Source: Podospora bellae-mahoneyi
Taxonomy: Eukaryota; Ascomycota; Sordariomycetes; Sordariales; Podosporaceae
Direction: 5' to 3'
Assembly (NCBI RefSeq): GCF_035222275.1
Contig: NC_085883.1
Span: 3,534,001 to 3,598,000 of the forward strand
DNA length: 64,000 bases
Shown here: positions 1 to 10,831 of the stretch, piece after piece
How the letters are laid out: every line of letters starts with the position of its first letter
Position numbering within the stretch: position 1 is the stretch's first letter
Translations under genes and position numbers: made by a program
The notes under the pieces: model-generated
What the model was told of the DNA's origin: nothing
The model's database searches: none
What the model saw: the letters and a program-made list of their open reading frames with translations, nothing else

Positions 1-1
1 C

Positions 2-472
2 CCCATGGGGAAGCTGGGGGGCGTCACCACGACTTGCACAAACTATGGAATTCATGCTTTCCTAAAGTTGACTCATCTTCCCGGCGTTGCGATGGACACA
101 CCCGTGATGACCGGTCCCTGCAACCCTCCTGATAAGCGCTCCACCTCCAACACCAAGCGCGACACACTTTCCGGCCTTTACAACTGCATCTGGCCCGGTC
201 TTGAGTGGCAGACCTGCAGCGATGACAATACCTGGACCAACCCGGCGCCCATGTTGGGCGGCCTTCACTGCATCAGCTACGGCGTCAATGATTACATGGA
301 TACGGATGACATACCATTCATTTTGAATGCCATGGTCTCCGGGGGTTACCCGGAGCGGAGGGACGTCAAGGAGAGGGGCGGTGTACCCGTGGACAAAAAG
401 TTTGAGCACACAAGCAACATGAAACACCCATCTGGAGCCTCAAATGAAAACACCCGACACCACATCCAGTGA
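2..472 (+). CDS. 3' end of an unknown protein gene (5'-truncated by window)
   Basis: An open frame runs from the window edge to a TGA at 470-472. Codon third positions are strongly C/G-rich, as in the real genes nearby, so this looks like the end of a genuine gene and not chance. The visible 150 or so residues hold four cysteines and two Trp-rich stretches (around residues 60-82) and then a charged tail rich in Arg, Lys and Glu. I do not recognise the family. The Cys/Trp content suggests an extracellular or cell-wall protein, but that is inference. The first ATG in the window (base 5) is probably internal, because the frame is already open before it. An unseen intron near the left edge is possible. 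Confidence 0.5.
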   Translation, partial: PMGKLGGVTTTCTNYGIHAFLKLTHLPGVAMDTPVMTGPCNPPDKRSTSNTKRDTLSGLYNCIWPGLEWQTCSDDNTWTNPAPMLGGLHCISYGVNDYMDTDDIPFILNAMVSGGYPERRDVKERGGVPVDKKFEHTSNMKHPSGASNENTRHHIQ

Positions 473-1224
473 TGCTTTTGTCTGGATCAGCCAATGGTTT
501 TCTCTTGAGATAGAGTGTAATAATTACCTCTCATAGACCCTAATACGAAGCTGAAGTTAGCCAAGCCCCTGAAATAGTGATGATGTGATGGCATCTGTCG
601 TGATCCGGGATTGTGTTATCCGGTCATTGACCTTGAACCTGCACAGACTTTTGAAGCGCACGTTACCTTGCCGGGTCTTTTGCCCTTGCACGGAACTCAA
701 CCGCGCAGTGCAGGTACCCACTTACCAGTCGGCTTGTAAGTAGTAGGTAAGATTGCCCAAGGAAGTTCCGTGTTCTCCAAATTCCGAATGTCGCGATCCT
801 GCTTCGAGGCCATAGCGAAGTTCAGGGGTCAATGATCGACCGCGGGTTCAGTGTGCCCAAACAACTCCGTCGCCCCTGGAGCAGTTGTGCCGGATTTTGC
901 CTATACAAATTGCAACAAAACCCCAGGTGACAGATTATGTTGAGCATTCGTTCCAAAACCCTCTGATTTCCGCAGGCTGGCAAATCCGGGTATAACTACC
1001 TAGCCCAATCTGCGTTACGGATCGTGAAAATCAATCCGCGGGGGGAAGTCAAGATGTTTGAGGACGACACCAAATTTGCATCGAATTTGCAGGTTCGCAA
1101 AAGATGGGCCCAGTAGCTCCCAATAAATAATCCGAGGACTCGCATGAAATTTCAAGCAGTCCCCCTGACAAGCAAAAATCCCACCCCGTTGTTTACCCCT
1201 ATTGTGGAGCCTATCAAGTTCACC
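473..1224 (+). promoter_or_regulatory. Promoter region of the GH7 gene
   Basis: This is a 750-bp gap with no coding frame. Seen: an AT-rich TATA-like stretch (AATAAATAA) at 1122-1130, about 100 bp before the ATG at 1225. Two matches to the carbon-repressor consensus SYGGRG lie at 876-881 (CTGGAG) and, on the minus strand, at 921-926 (CTGGGG). A GGCTAA core like those bound by Xyr1/XlnR activators lies on the minus strand at 557-562. Such short motifs occur often by chance. Their presence upstream of a cellulase is consistent with carbon-catabolite control but does not prove it. Confidence 0.35.
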
Positions 1225-2747
1225 ATGGCAACCCCCCTTTTCACCCCTTTTCTCATCCTCCTCCTCTACTCACCTGCATCTGCCCACGCCCAACAAATTG
1301 GCACCCTAACACCCGAACTCCACCCTCGTTTCCCTACCCAGCAATGCACCTCCTCGGGCATCTGCACCACCAAGCGAACCTCCCTCGTGACGGACGCCTT
1401 ATCCCGCCACTTCCACTCCATCTCCGACCCCTCCGTCTCCTGCGCTTCTGCCGATTTCCTCTCGAACCCTTCGCTTTGTGACCCCGACGATCCAGCTTCG
1501 TGCGCAGCAAACTGCGCCCTCGAAGGGATTGAATACGGTGGAATCGGCGTGTCTGCTGTGGGCTCGGCAGTGACACTGAGGCAATACCTCTTTGACGGAG
1601 CTGAATACCGCGCTGTCAGCCCGAGGGTCTATCTCCTCGCTGAGGATGGAGAGAATTACGAAGCTCTGACGCTGCTGGGCCAGGAGTTGGCTGTAGATGT
1701 CGATGTTTCGGGACTGCCCTGCGGGATGAACAGCGCCGTGTATCTGTCCGAGATGGACCTGAGCGGGAGCAGGTCGGAGAGCAACCCTGCTGGGGCGGGG
1801 TACGGGACGGGGTATTGTGATGCGCAGTGTTTTAGGACTGCGCCGTGGATCAACGGGCTGGTAAGTCTACGTGCTTGCGATAGGCAATCTGCTGCTGTGG
1901 AGAACTAATCCGAGGTTTTGTGATCAAAAAGCCCAACCTCAACTCCTCCGGCGCTTGCTGCAACGAAATGGATATCTGGGAGGCCAACTCCCGCGCCAAC
2001 TCGTTTACTCCCCATACCTGTTCCTCTCCTGGGTCATTCCTCTGCTCCAGCGAGGCAGAGTGCGGCAAGGGAGCCCCAGGAGTCTGCGACAAAGACGGCT
2101 GCGGGCTCAACACCTTCAACCTCGGGAGCCCTTCGTTCTATGGCCTGGGACTGGACATCGACAGTTCAAACCCGTTCACCATCGTCACCCAATTTCTCAC
2201 CAACGACGCGGGTGAGCTGAGTGAGATTAAAAGACTTTACATTCAGAACGGACAGGTTACCTCCAACACAGCCGAGACGACTGACTCGAGATTTGAAGGG
2301 ATTTCATACGAGGGCTCTATCACAGAGGATTTCTGCGCAGCCAAGAACTCATCTGACTACCTCCGACTTGGCGGCATGAAAGGGATGGGGGAGGCTCTGG
2401 CGCGGGGCATGGTCTTGGTTTTCAGCCTCTGGAACTCGGAAGGGGACTTCATGAGCTGGCTTGATGGGCTGCCAAGTAATGGGCCTTGTAATGCCACTGA
2501 GGGCGATCCGGCACTGATTAGGGCACAGGTCCCGGATGTCTCGGTTACGTTTTCGAATGTGAGATGGGGAGAGATCGGGAGTACTTTCTCCATGTCTGGC
2601 GGGGTGAAGGAAGAGGGAGTGGTGACGGGGCCACATATTGTCACCGATGCTGCTGTCGCGGTTGAGAATGGAGGAACGAGGGTGAATGTGGTGACTGGGC
2701 CGGTTTTGGGGCTGGCTGTCATCTTTGGGTTCATGGCGAGCGCATGA
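1225..2747 (+). CDS. GH7 endo-beta-1,4-glucanase/cellobiohydrolase family protein
   Basis: Secreted glycoside hydrolase of family 7, a retaining cellulase acting on beta-1,4-glucan. Exons 1225-1860 and 1932-2747; the 71-bp phase-0 intron has a GTAAGT donor and a CTAAT branch. The product is 483 residues with a signal peptide of about 23 residues. Just after the splice is the family signature (CCNEMDIWEANS): E224 nucleophile, D226 and E229 acid/base are all kept. Short loops and the overall pattern resemble endoglucanase I (Cel7B) more than cellobiohydrolase. There is no Ser/Thr linker or CBM1; the protein ends in a hydrophobic stretch of about 19 residues, as in a GPI-anchor signal. ATG 1225 is preferred to ATG 1144 because 1144 lies only some 20 bp after the TATA-like box and would bury the signal peptide. 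Confidence 0.93.
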
Positions 2748-3389
2748 GGCTCTGTAGCAGTTTTTGTACGAGACGACGGTCCATAAACTCGAAGGTTTAA
2801 TGCCGGAAAAGTCCAAGCCCACTTCTCCTCTACCCAGGTACCGTAAATACTTTGCGCACTTGACTTCGGCCGATGAGTGGACCAAGTCATCCTCCCTACC
2901 TACGTCTGGCTGCGCGCAACCGACCGGGCTTCATGCTGGGACCTGCAGATCAGCACATTCCCGCTTCAACTCCTTATCCTCCGCTTAATATCAGGTCCCC
3001 GCACACACTGACCAGTCGGTGTGTTTCCACGGACGCGGCTAAACGCCAGACGAGAGGCACAACCGCCATGTACCAGCTTCGATATTGCTTCGTCTGACAC
3101 TTTGCATCGTTCATAAATCCGAGAATGCGCCTGTGGCCAGACCTGGCAACTTTTAACAGCGTTTCCCCCTTGCGGTGACATTTGCATATTTATCCAGCGC
3201 TGTTGCTAACAATGACCTGACAGTCCCAAGACTTCTTCAGCCTATACGCTGCCTGTCGCTCGGAGCAGTGACCCTCTCGGCACTTGGCCGTCTAACCGAT
3301 GCCATGCCAATCCCTTAAAAGTGCGCAGGCATCCGCCGCCCAGCCCGGTGAGGAGGTCCTGAGGACCTTTGAGAGCTCCAACGACTAAC
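2748..3389. other. Intergenic, GH7 to GMC gene
   Basis: No convincing gene. It contains the GH7 3' flank and presumably the promoter of the GMC gene. The short open frames here lack splice partners and recognisable motifs. Confidence 0.6.
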
Positions 3390-5469
3390 ATGACTCGGCT
3401 GTCCAGTCTTTTTGTCGCCATTTTGACGTTGACGCCAACGGCGTACAGCAGACATCTTCGCGCTTCCAAGGTCTTCCTTGATGGCCGCCAAGTCCAAAAT
3501 GAATACGACTACGTGATCATTGGGGGCGGTACAGCTGGTCTTACAGTGGCTGACAGGCTGACGGAGGATGGCAGGACCACGGTTCTCGTCATCGAGTACG
3601 GAGTTCTGAGTGCGTCAACCCACATTGAAGTTGGTCCTACGGAATATAAAGCTGACGATGCACAGGCGAGGCAGCGTCGCTCACCACGGTCGCAGGCGGA
3701 TTCTCTGGAATGTCCGACAGTCAGTTCATGTACGACATCCGATCTGTCCCTCAGGTCAATCTACGAAACCGTGTTATATCAGTCCTGGCTGGCAAGGTAG
3801 TGGGCGGTAGCTCTGCGGTCAACGCCATGATGACGATCCGTGGGACCGCAGAAGACTATGACCGCTGGGGGGCCTTCTTTGGCAAGAATTCCCACTGGAC
3901 CTGGGAGGGCCTGCTGCCATACTTCAAGAAGGCTCTCAACTTTGTGCCGCCCAACGCGGACATCACAAGAACAGCCAACGTTACGTACGACACCAGCTTC
4001 TGGGGCAACACTTCACGGGTTTATGCCGGTTGGCCTTCGTACCAGTTCCCAGCCACGACGGCTCAGATGGAGGCGTTCAAGGGTCTACCGGGCGTTGAAA
4101 TCGCCAGTGACAGCGGGTCTGGTGTGCCGGGTGTCTACTGGTATCCAACCTTTATGGATCCCAAGACGGTGCTGCGGTCTTTTGCCAAGACAGGCCACTA
4201 TGACAACGTCAAGAGAGCCAACTACCACTTGGTCACCCAGTCCAAAGTCACCAAGATCGTACTTGACGGCACGACAGCCACTGGCGTCTCGTTCGTCCCG
4301 GCACCAGCAAGAGGCCAACCGGGGAACACCGCCGCTCCGGTGACCACAGTGACTGCCAGAAAAGAAGTCATCCTGGCGGCCGGTGGTGTCCACAGCCCCC
4401 AGGTACTGCAAGTGAGCGGGATCGGTCCTAAAAAGGTTCTCTCCGCAGCTGGCATAGACACCATCGTCGACCTCCCCGGCGTCGGCCAAAACTTCCAGGA
4501 CCATGGCATGATCTCCGCCTCGTTCCAATGTAAGCCCCCTCTCCTCTTGTTCCCCCCTCCATCAAAACACAAAGCTTAACCTTTCCCGTTCCTCAGTCGC
4601 CCGCATCCCCCAATCCGCCCGCCCCTCCTCCGACGACCTCCGCACAAACCGCACCCTCTCCACCTGGTCCTCCCAAGTCTGGGCCGCCAACCGCACAGGC
4701 CCCAACTCCATCGCAACAGGCAACTCAGCCGCCTGGCTCTCCTTCCCCGTCATCTCCCCCCGCTCCGCCAAGCTCTCGGCCGACCTCGCGGCCCAAAACC
4801 ACGCCGCCTACCTCCCCACGGGATCCGACCCGACAGTCGCAGCCGGCTACCGCGCCCAGATGCTCTCCTACGCCTCCGCCCTCAGCAACAACAACACAGC
4901 CTTCTACAACCTCGTCATCCAAGGCGGCTCCGCCAGCGGCCTGCTCGTCGACCTCCACCCCTTGAGCAGGGGAACGGTCAATGTCAACCCGGCCAACCCG
5001 CACAACACCGAGCCGCAGGTGGACTACCGCGCCCTGGCCAACCCCCTGGACGCGACCATCATGGGTGACATTGTCCGCTTCACGAGGAAGTACTACCTTG
5101 ATAACCCCAAGACCAAAGACTGGGGCGGAAGGGAGGTCTCCCCCGGCGCGAGCGTGACGACGGACGAGCAGCTGGCGACGTTTTTGAGCAGCTCCCTGAG
5201 CCCGAGCGTGTATCACCCCGCGGGGACGTGTGCGATGATGCCGTTGGAGCTGGGTGGTGTGGTGGACGAGGAGCTCAAGGTGTACGGCGTCAAGAACTTG
5301 AGGGTCGTGGATGCGAGTGTCATCCCGACACTGCCGGGGGCAAACACTTGCCAGACGGTGTATGCCATTGCCGAAAAGGTATGTGTTATCCAAACGAAGA
5401 TGGTAAACTCGCAACTGACATTTATCACAGGCGGCGGACCTCATCCGATATGGCGCACCAAGGGTCTAA
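3390..5469 (+). CDS. Secreted GMC oxidoreductase (FAD-dependent)
   Basis: Glucose-methanol-choline family flavoenzyme that oxidises an alcohol or sugar, probably outside the cell. Four exons: 3390-3609, 3666-4529, 4597-5378 and 5431-5469; introns are 56, 67 and 52 bp with GTGCGT, GTAAGC and GTATGT donors. The product is 634 residues. Seen: an N-terminal signal peptide (about 1-20), the Rossmann FAD loop GGGTAG at 45-50, the second GMC motif (GGSSAVNAM) and the C-terminal active-site region with HPAGTC and, further on, NTCQTVY. The catalytic pair is therefore His plus Asn, as in cellobiose dehydrogenase, and not the His-His pair of glucose and aryl-alcohol oxidases. The substrate cannot be told from sequence. 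It follows the GH7 gene on the same strand. Confidence 0.9.
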
Positions 5470-5665
5470 GTAAGCGGCGGCAGTAGGTCGTATGAATATT
5501 TCGAATGCGACGAATAATATGCAAATTTGAAAAACCTTTTCATGTTGTGATTGTACATATTATTCTCTAATTCGCCGATGTATCAGTAAACCACTGGTGC
5601 CTGTCCCAAAAAGCAAATCAGACTCCTGAACTCCAGTCCATGCGTGTTCTACCTATACGTTGCCT

Positions 5666-6832
5666 TTACTTTGTCTCCTGTTGCTGTACTTCCGGCTCTG
5701 GTGGTTGCATCTGTTGCATTTCGGCACCCTGACCATGCTCTTCTTTCCATAGCCTCTTCTCCTCCCTCAAATCCCGTCTCACCCACTCAACCGAGATCCA
5801 AGTCCAGACGATGGTGAAGACCAGCGGGGTAGCCCATCCTATTACACACCATTAGCACATTCCCCCTAAGGTGGGTATCTCAGACTCCCACCCCTTAGAC
5901 AGAAACTTACCAATACCATAGGCAATATAATAATGCACACACCAGATCGTCACCAGTGTCCCAATCCCAAACACCAACGATCCCACGGCCCAAAACCAAT
6001 TCTGAACCGCAATCATCCTCCTAAACCTCTTACTCGCCGCATATCTCGCAAAGACAGCCCGTCTATACTCCACCCCAGCCCCACCATCGACCCCAACGAT
6101 ATCCTCAATAATCGTCAGCACCAACGGCGGCACCCTCTCCCCTTTGCTCACGCTCGAAATCTTGAACGGCGCCTTCCTGCCCGTGGCATTCATCCACCCC
6201 GCCCACGTAAGCTGAACCCCCATCTGGATCAAAAACAAACTAACCGGGATGGCCAGCACCTTCACCGGCGGGTCATGCGGAATCGAACCCCCTATCAAAA
6301 TCCCAGACATGACTGTGTACCCAAAACTGAGCGTGTGATGTGTAAAATCAAAACTCCACTTTGTTCCCCCCGGTGGACGGTATTGATCGCCTTTCAGGAT
6401 GAGCTTCAACATCCGGAGACCAAACTCGATGCCGGTAACAATGCCGAAAAACGACGTCACGATGGCGAAGACGAGGCCTGGGCGGAGGGAGGTGCTCGCC
6501 GAGATTCCATAGTACAGGATGATGGGTAACAAGGAGGACTCGATGACGAGAAGGGCGACGATGATGGAGAGCTTGAGCTTGTAGTCGAGGATGCGGTAGT
6601 TGAGCCGAGGCAGGCCGGGGTATTCCTCGAACGAGGCGACGGGGAGGCCGCGGGGGTCTTCGGGGTGGGCGCCGACGCCGTGGTGGGTTTCGGTCGTGGC
6701 TGCTACCGCGCCCTCACAGACCGTGGTCGAGGTGGAGGATGAGTTTAGCCCTGTTGGCGGGTCATTCTTCAGGTTGCTCGTGGCTGTCGATGCGGTGGTG
6801 GTTGGGTAGGGCAGATGGGTGTCTTCTGCCAT
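5666..6832 (-). CDS. Multi-pass membrane protein, fungal, function unknown
   Basis: Two exons: 5911-6832 and 5666-5838. The 72-bp phase-1 intron has a GTAAGT donor and a GCTAAT branch. The product is 364 residues. The first 75 or so are hydrophilic and Thr/Ser-rich. About seven hydrophobic segments follow, beginning near residue 90, with a conserved-looking cytosolic loop rich in Lys/Arg between segments five and six. The C-terminal tail is charged and then Gln/Glu/Pro-rich. The splice matters: unspliced, the frame ends shortly after the last helix in unrelated sequence, whereas the spliced frame supplies another membrane segment. I do not recognise a named family. No catalytic motif is visible. 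Confidence 0.75.
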
Positions 6833-7447
6833 GCTGAGTGTTTTGTGTTGGTTTGTTTTTGTTTCGTCGTGGGTATCAAATATGCTTCAAATCTGAAGAG
6901 TTGTAAAAAGCAGACAATAGAGAAGACAGTGGGAATAGATCAGGGGAAACCATGGCCATGATGATGGTGGGCCGGAGCAGGAGGAAGAAAAAAGGGACGA
7001 CTCGCTGTGGTGACGCCGCAGGCCGATCTGCAGGAAAGAAAGGCCAGGCGGCTCATCATAGCCAGAGGCTTTTGGCATTGTTGGGTCTATGCAAACAGGC
7101 CGAATGACGTCCATTTGGCGGTGCAACGACCATTTGTTTTGGTAGGAACAGTCTCGGCAGACGTCGTGGTCTTGCGTCAGGCTATGATGTCATCGTCAGC
7201 CCGCCGCCCCACCTGCCGAACTCAATCGGACCCTTGCATGTCGATCAGTGCAGCTCTAACCCCAACCCTCAAACTGCACCATCGGGATTAGATGACCCCC
7301 AGACTCCCGCAGAGACAAGAAAGAAACTGACCACAGTCGACTACTCGGACAAAAAACGACAACCCCGGGTGTTTTGGGAAGAAAATGAGTAATTGGTTTC
7401 CTATGATGAATGGCTAGCATCACGCATGGTCAAAAATGACAAAAGAA
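6833..7447. other. Intergenic, between membrane protein gene and tRNA-Ser
   Basis: About 615 bp upstream of the minus-strand membrane protein gene. It should hold that gene's promoter and 5' UTR (a T-rich stretch just before the ATG). No gene seen. Confidence 0.6.
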
Positions 7448-7529
7448 CGACGCGAGCCGGATTTGAACCGACGCCTCCGAAGAGATGAGATTTCGAGTCT
7501 CACGCATTAGACCACTCTGCCATCGCGCC
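7448..7529 (-). tRNA. tRNA-Ser(CGA)
   Basis: An 82-nt cloverleaf read on the minus strand. The 7-bp acceptor stem is formed by 7523-7529 with 7449-7455, with discriminator G at 7448. The anticodon stem is TGAGA/TCTCA around loop CTCGAAA, giving anticodon CGA, which reads serine codon UCG. A long variable arm, typical of serine tRNAs, separates anticodon and T arms. The T loop carries TTCAAAT. No intron. Confidence 0.95.
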
Positions 7530-7942
7530 TTAACCTTGGTTGTATTTTTTAGACGATCTTGTGCTCATAACGCGATGTCGTCTGTTGACGAGCGAAACAT
7601 CTAAGAAACCGAAGACTTCACCTCCTTCACTTCGTCTCATTCAGTGCTTCATTCCCAAGAAAATAACACTGGGTCTCAATCTGGCAGCATCAAGAATTGC
7701 AAAAAGGGTATAAACTGTTCGAGATTACAACATCCTGGTATCAAGAGCTATTAACCCATTTCCTCCACACGCAAAGGTCTACCCTCTATGTACTCCCCGC
7801 CATCTCGCAGTCCAAACAAACGAAGCTCGACCAAAAAACAGGGCTAAACAGAGTTGGTATCATGAAAAAAGATATGCTAGAATGAAACCCCATTTCCACC
7901 CTCATCCAGTTCCCACAAGAATGGCTGTGTTAAAACACAGAA
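7530..7942. other. Intergenic, tRNA-Ser to ErdS 3' end
   Basis: Upstream flank of the tRNA and 3' flank of the minus-strand synthetase gene. No coding frame or structured RNA recognised. Confidence 0.55.
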
Positions 7943-10831
7943 TTACATCTCATCCTCAAAGAACTTGATCAAAGTTCTCGTCCCACTGACACCCAGCCCC
8001 ATAAAGGGATAGCAAATATACACCAGGTCGTTCTTCGTACCAAACTTTTCTCTGAACTCGCTCTTCTGCACCAGTCTCAGCTGCTGCGCAACCGTCCTGT
8101 AAGTCTTGCTCAGGATCTTGGCCCGGATGCCATCCAGGTTTCCGCCCGTGACCATCTCGGGCAGGGCTCCCGCGCCAAACGTGACATGCTGAATGCCGGC
8201 CTTGGCCAACATTTGGATCGAGGCCGAGATGAGCGCCTCGATCGTGCCGTTGGGGGAGTCGGGGAAGTCCAGAGCAAACTTGATCTGGTACCCGTTCTGC
8301 GGCGACAGCTTATGGAGCACGCAGAAGGCTGCAATCTCCCCTTCTTTGGTCTCGGCCCAGAGATAGCGCCTGTGCTCCATGTCGACCCAGGGTCTGACCT
8401 CGGTGATGTGAACCTGTCTACCCGTACGGCCGGCCTTCCAGTCTTCAATCCTCTTGTCGATCCTCTTGCGCAGCTCCTCGGGGACGGGCTCGTCGATGGG
8501 CTGCTCCTTGATGATGACACCGGCGTCTTCTGCCTGGCGCTCCTTCTTGGCCACCTTCTTCGCATCGGCGATGGTGACACGCTCTTCGGCCACGCAGCTC
8601 AACGTGCGCCAGCCGAGCTTCGACCCAAGGATCTCTTCAATTTCCGCAGAAACCAATAGCCACAGGGGTCGGAGGTCCTTTTGCTTGCGCATGTGCTTCA
8701 AAAAGTCACGAATAACAATGTTGTACTGACGTGGGTCACACAGGGGATTACCCATCACGAGAGCGTAGCCGTTCTCTTCAGCGTAGCCAATTGCGGCTCC
8801 CGTGGGCTCGTGCCGCCAAACGTGGTACCGATCATCAAGCCAGGACGTGTTCGTGGCATCACCATAATTGGCAATAAGCTTCTCAACCGTGGGCATCTCG
8901 AGGTTGGGGTAGCCGTGCTCGAAGTCGTAAGCGTAGCGGATCGTGTCGGCTTCGGGGTGAGGAAGGCGCACGACTTCAGCCTTTTGCTCAGGAAGTGACC
9001 TGGGATCGCGGGGGAAGAGCGAGGCGTTGCGGATGTCGCCCAGGTTGAGCATCAGGAAGATGATGCGCTCAAGACCGATACCGCAGCCTGCGTGAGGGAG
9101 CACGCCATACTCGAAGCCCTGGAGGTACTCCTGCATGCCAAATGGCTCAATGCCCGCCTTCTTCATGCGCTCGACGAGGACATCCGGCTTGTGGATGCGC
9201 TGTCCACCGGTCGTAATCTCCTGACCGCGCAGGAATATGTCGAATGAGTTGGTGAACCGCGGGTCCTCTTCATCGGGATGGGTGTAAAAGGGACGGACAG
9301 AAGCAGGGAACTTGTCGATGATGTAATAGTCGGTATTATACTTCTTCTTGATGATCTCGCCAAGACGGATCTCAGCGCGCGTGCTGAGGTCTTCAAGCTC
9401 GGAAGCCGGCTTTCCATGGTCGTCGGTCCAGCCGGACTCATTCAACAAAGCGATGGCCTCCTTGAAGGTAAAAACTGGAGTCTTCTCCAGCCAGACGAGA
9501 TCCTCATGGGGGAACCTAGTCTTGATGATCTCGATCTCTCTGCGGAAACGCGTGTAGATACCCTTGAAGATGCTCTTCATCATGTCGTCGATAATGTTCA
9601 GGGCTTCGTGGTAGTCACTGTTGATGGCCATCTCCAAATCCAACCCAGTGTACTCCGTCAGATGGCGATGCGTGTTGCTGTCTTCGGCACGGAACACGGG
9701 GCCAATCTCAAACACGCGGCCAAAGTCTGCCGAGATGCTCAGCTGCTTGGAGAGCTGCGGGCTCTGGGCCAGGAAGGCAGTGCGTCCAAAATAGTTAACC
9801 TTGAAGACCTCAGCGCCCGACTCTGTGGCGGCAGGCATGAGCTTGGGTGTGTGAATCTCAATGAAGCCATGGCCCTCGAGCACCGAACGGAAGATGCTGC
9901 AGATGCCGCTGTTGATGCGGAAGATGGACTGGGCGGTAGGTGTTCTGAGGTAGGCGAGACGGTTGGCTACTCTGACTCTGGTGGAGGCCAAGGATTCGAG
10001 CTGATGAGACTCCTCGTCCATCTCAACATGGTCGATGGAGAAGACATCAACTGGCAAGTGTTCCTTCACAGGAACAACCAGGTGCATGCTCTCAACAAGC
10101 ACCTCGAGGTCGTGGATGGAGCACCCCTTGACCTCCTCTGGTGGCCTCTGCAGTGTGCCCTTGACGTGGACATGACTCTCAGTCATCAGATGCTGGGCCC
10201 ATCGAACAAAGTTTTCGGTGATGTGGCCCTCCTTGTAGGCTACCACACCTTGTATCGTCTCAATCTGTTCGCGGAACACAATGAAGGCTAGCTTGGAGCT
10301 GAGGGAACGTATGTGGTGTATTCTCGCGATGAACTCGATCTGTTTGCCGGCATTATCGGGGTTGGCGGCAAGGCGCTGCACGGATTCAGTTTCCACCAGA
10401 ACATCGCTAGTCTTGGTGCCATATCGCGCCGCAATCTCAGGGGGGTCGGTAGAAAGGGCGCGTTCTTCCTCCTCTTTGCGGCGCTGTTGAAAAGACCGTC
10501 GCTCCTCCTCTTTTTCGTCTTGCTTGACGCGTTGCTCAAGGGCCTTCTTCAATTTCTTCTCCTCGCGTTCACTGTCGAGAGCAGCAATGTTGCCAATTTT
10601 GGGCTTGGTCATGTGATTCTTTGCCGACTGATGGCCGATGAGGCGATTCAGAGCCAAGAGAGGCTTTTTGAAGCTGCCTGGCGACATGTTGGACGGCCAA
10701 GGCGGGTGATTGTCGAGATCTTCAGACGCGCGCGGGGTAGATGCAGCTGGGTTGGGTATGCTCTGGAAAAGTGAGAAATGGAGGATGAGGTTGGGTTCCA
10801 CAAGATGGGGGATGTGATGTGCTTTTGTCAA
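7943..10831 (-). CDS. erdS: ErdS-type AspRS-DUF2156 fusion (ergosteryl-aspartate synthase)
   Basis: Bifunctional enzyme. Seen in order: a Lys/Glu-rich N-terminal helix (about 85-130), an OB-fold anticodon-binding domain (about 140-255), a class IIb aspartyl-tRNA synthetase core with motif 2 at 380-402 and motif 3 (GIGLERII) near 564-571, then a DUF2156 GNAT-type aminoacyl transferase domain from about 610 to 962 ending at the stop. Known: this exact fusion was described in fungi as ErdS, which charges tRNA-Asp and transfers Asp to the 3-beta-hydroxyl of ergosterol (Yakobov and colleagues, 2020). DUF2156 is also the catalytic domain of bacterial MprF. The single exon is 962 codons. An in-frame ATG at 10687 (M49) is an alternative start; the longer one adds an N-terminus I cannot judge. 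The housekeeping AspRS should lie elsewhere. Confidence 0.93.
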   Translation of the reverse strand: MTKAHHIPHLVEPNLILHFSLFQSIPNPAASTPRASEDLDNHPPWPSNMSPGSFKKPLLALNRLIGHQSAKNHMTKPKIGNIAALDSEREEKKLKKALEQRVKQDEKEEERRSFQQRRKEEEERALSTDPPEIAARYGTKTSDVLVETESVQRLAANPDNAGKQIEFIARIHHIRSLSSKLAFIVFREQIETIQGVVAYKEGHITENFVRWAQHLMTESHVHVKGTLQRPPEEVKGCSIHDLEVLVESMHLVVPVKEHLPVDVFSIDHVEMDEESHQLESLASTRVRVANRLAYLRTPTAQSIFRINSGICSIFRSVLEGHGFIEIHTPKLMPAATESGAEVFKVNYFGRTAFLAQSPQLSKQLSISADFGRVFEIGPVFRAEDSNTHRHLTEYTGLDLEMAINSDYHEALNIIDDMMKSIFKGIYTRFRREIEIIKTRFPHEDLVWLEKTPVFTFKEAIALLNESGWTDDHGKPASELEDLSTRAEIRLGEIIKKKYNTDYYIIDKFPASVRPFYTHPDEEDPRFTNSFDIFLRGQEITTGGQRIHKPDVLVERMKKAGIEPFGMQEYLQGFEYGVLPHAGCGIGLERIIFLMLNLGDIRNASLFPRDPRSLPEQKAEVVRLPHPEADTIRYAYDFEHGYPNLEMPTVEKLIANYGDATNTSWLDDRYHVWRHEPTGAAIGYAEENGYALVMGNPLCDPRQYNIVIRDFLKHMRKQKDLRPLWLLVSAEIEEILGSKLGWRTLSCVAEERVTIADAKKVAKKERQAEDAGVIIKEQPIDEPVPEELRKRIDKRIEDWKAGRTGRQVHITEVRPWVDMEHRRYLWAETKEGEIAAFCVLHKLSPQNGYQIKFALDFPDSPNGTIEALISASIQMLAKAGIQHVTFGAGALPEMVTGGNLDGIRAKILSKTYRTVAQQLRLVQKSEFREKFGTKNDLVYICYPFMGLGVSGTRTLIKFFEDEM

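Noticed and set aside
62-427. 121-codon minus-strand frame opposite the first partial gene
   Set aside because: It mirrors a plus-strand frame with clear coding bias; its Ala/Gly/Val richness is what the antisense of such a frame gives.
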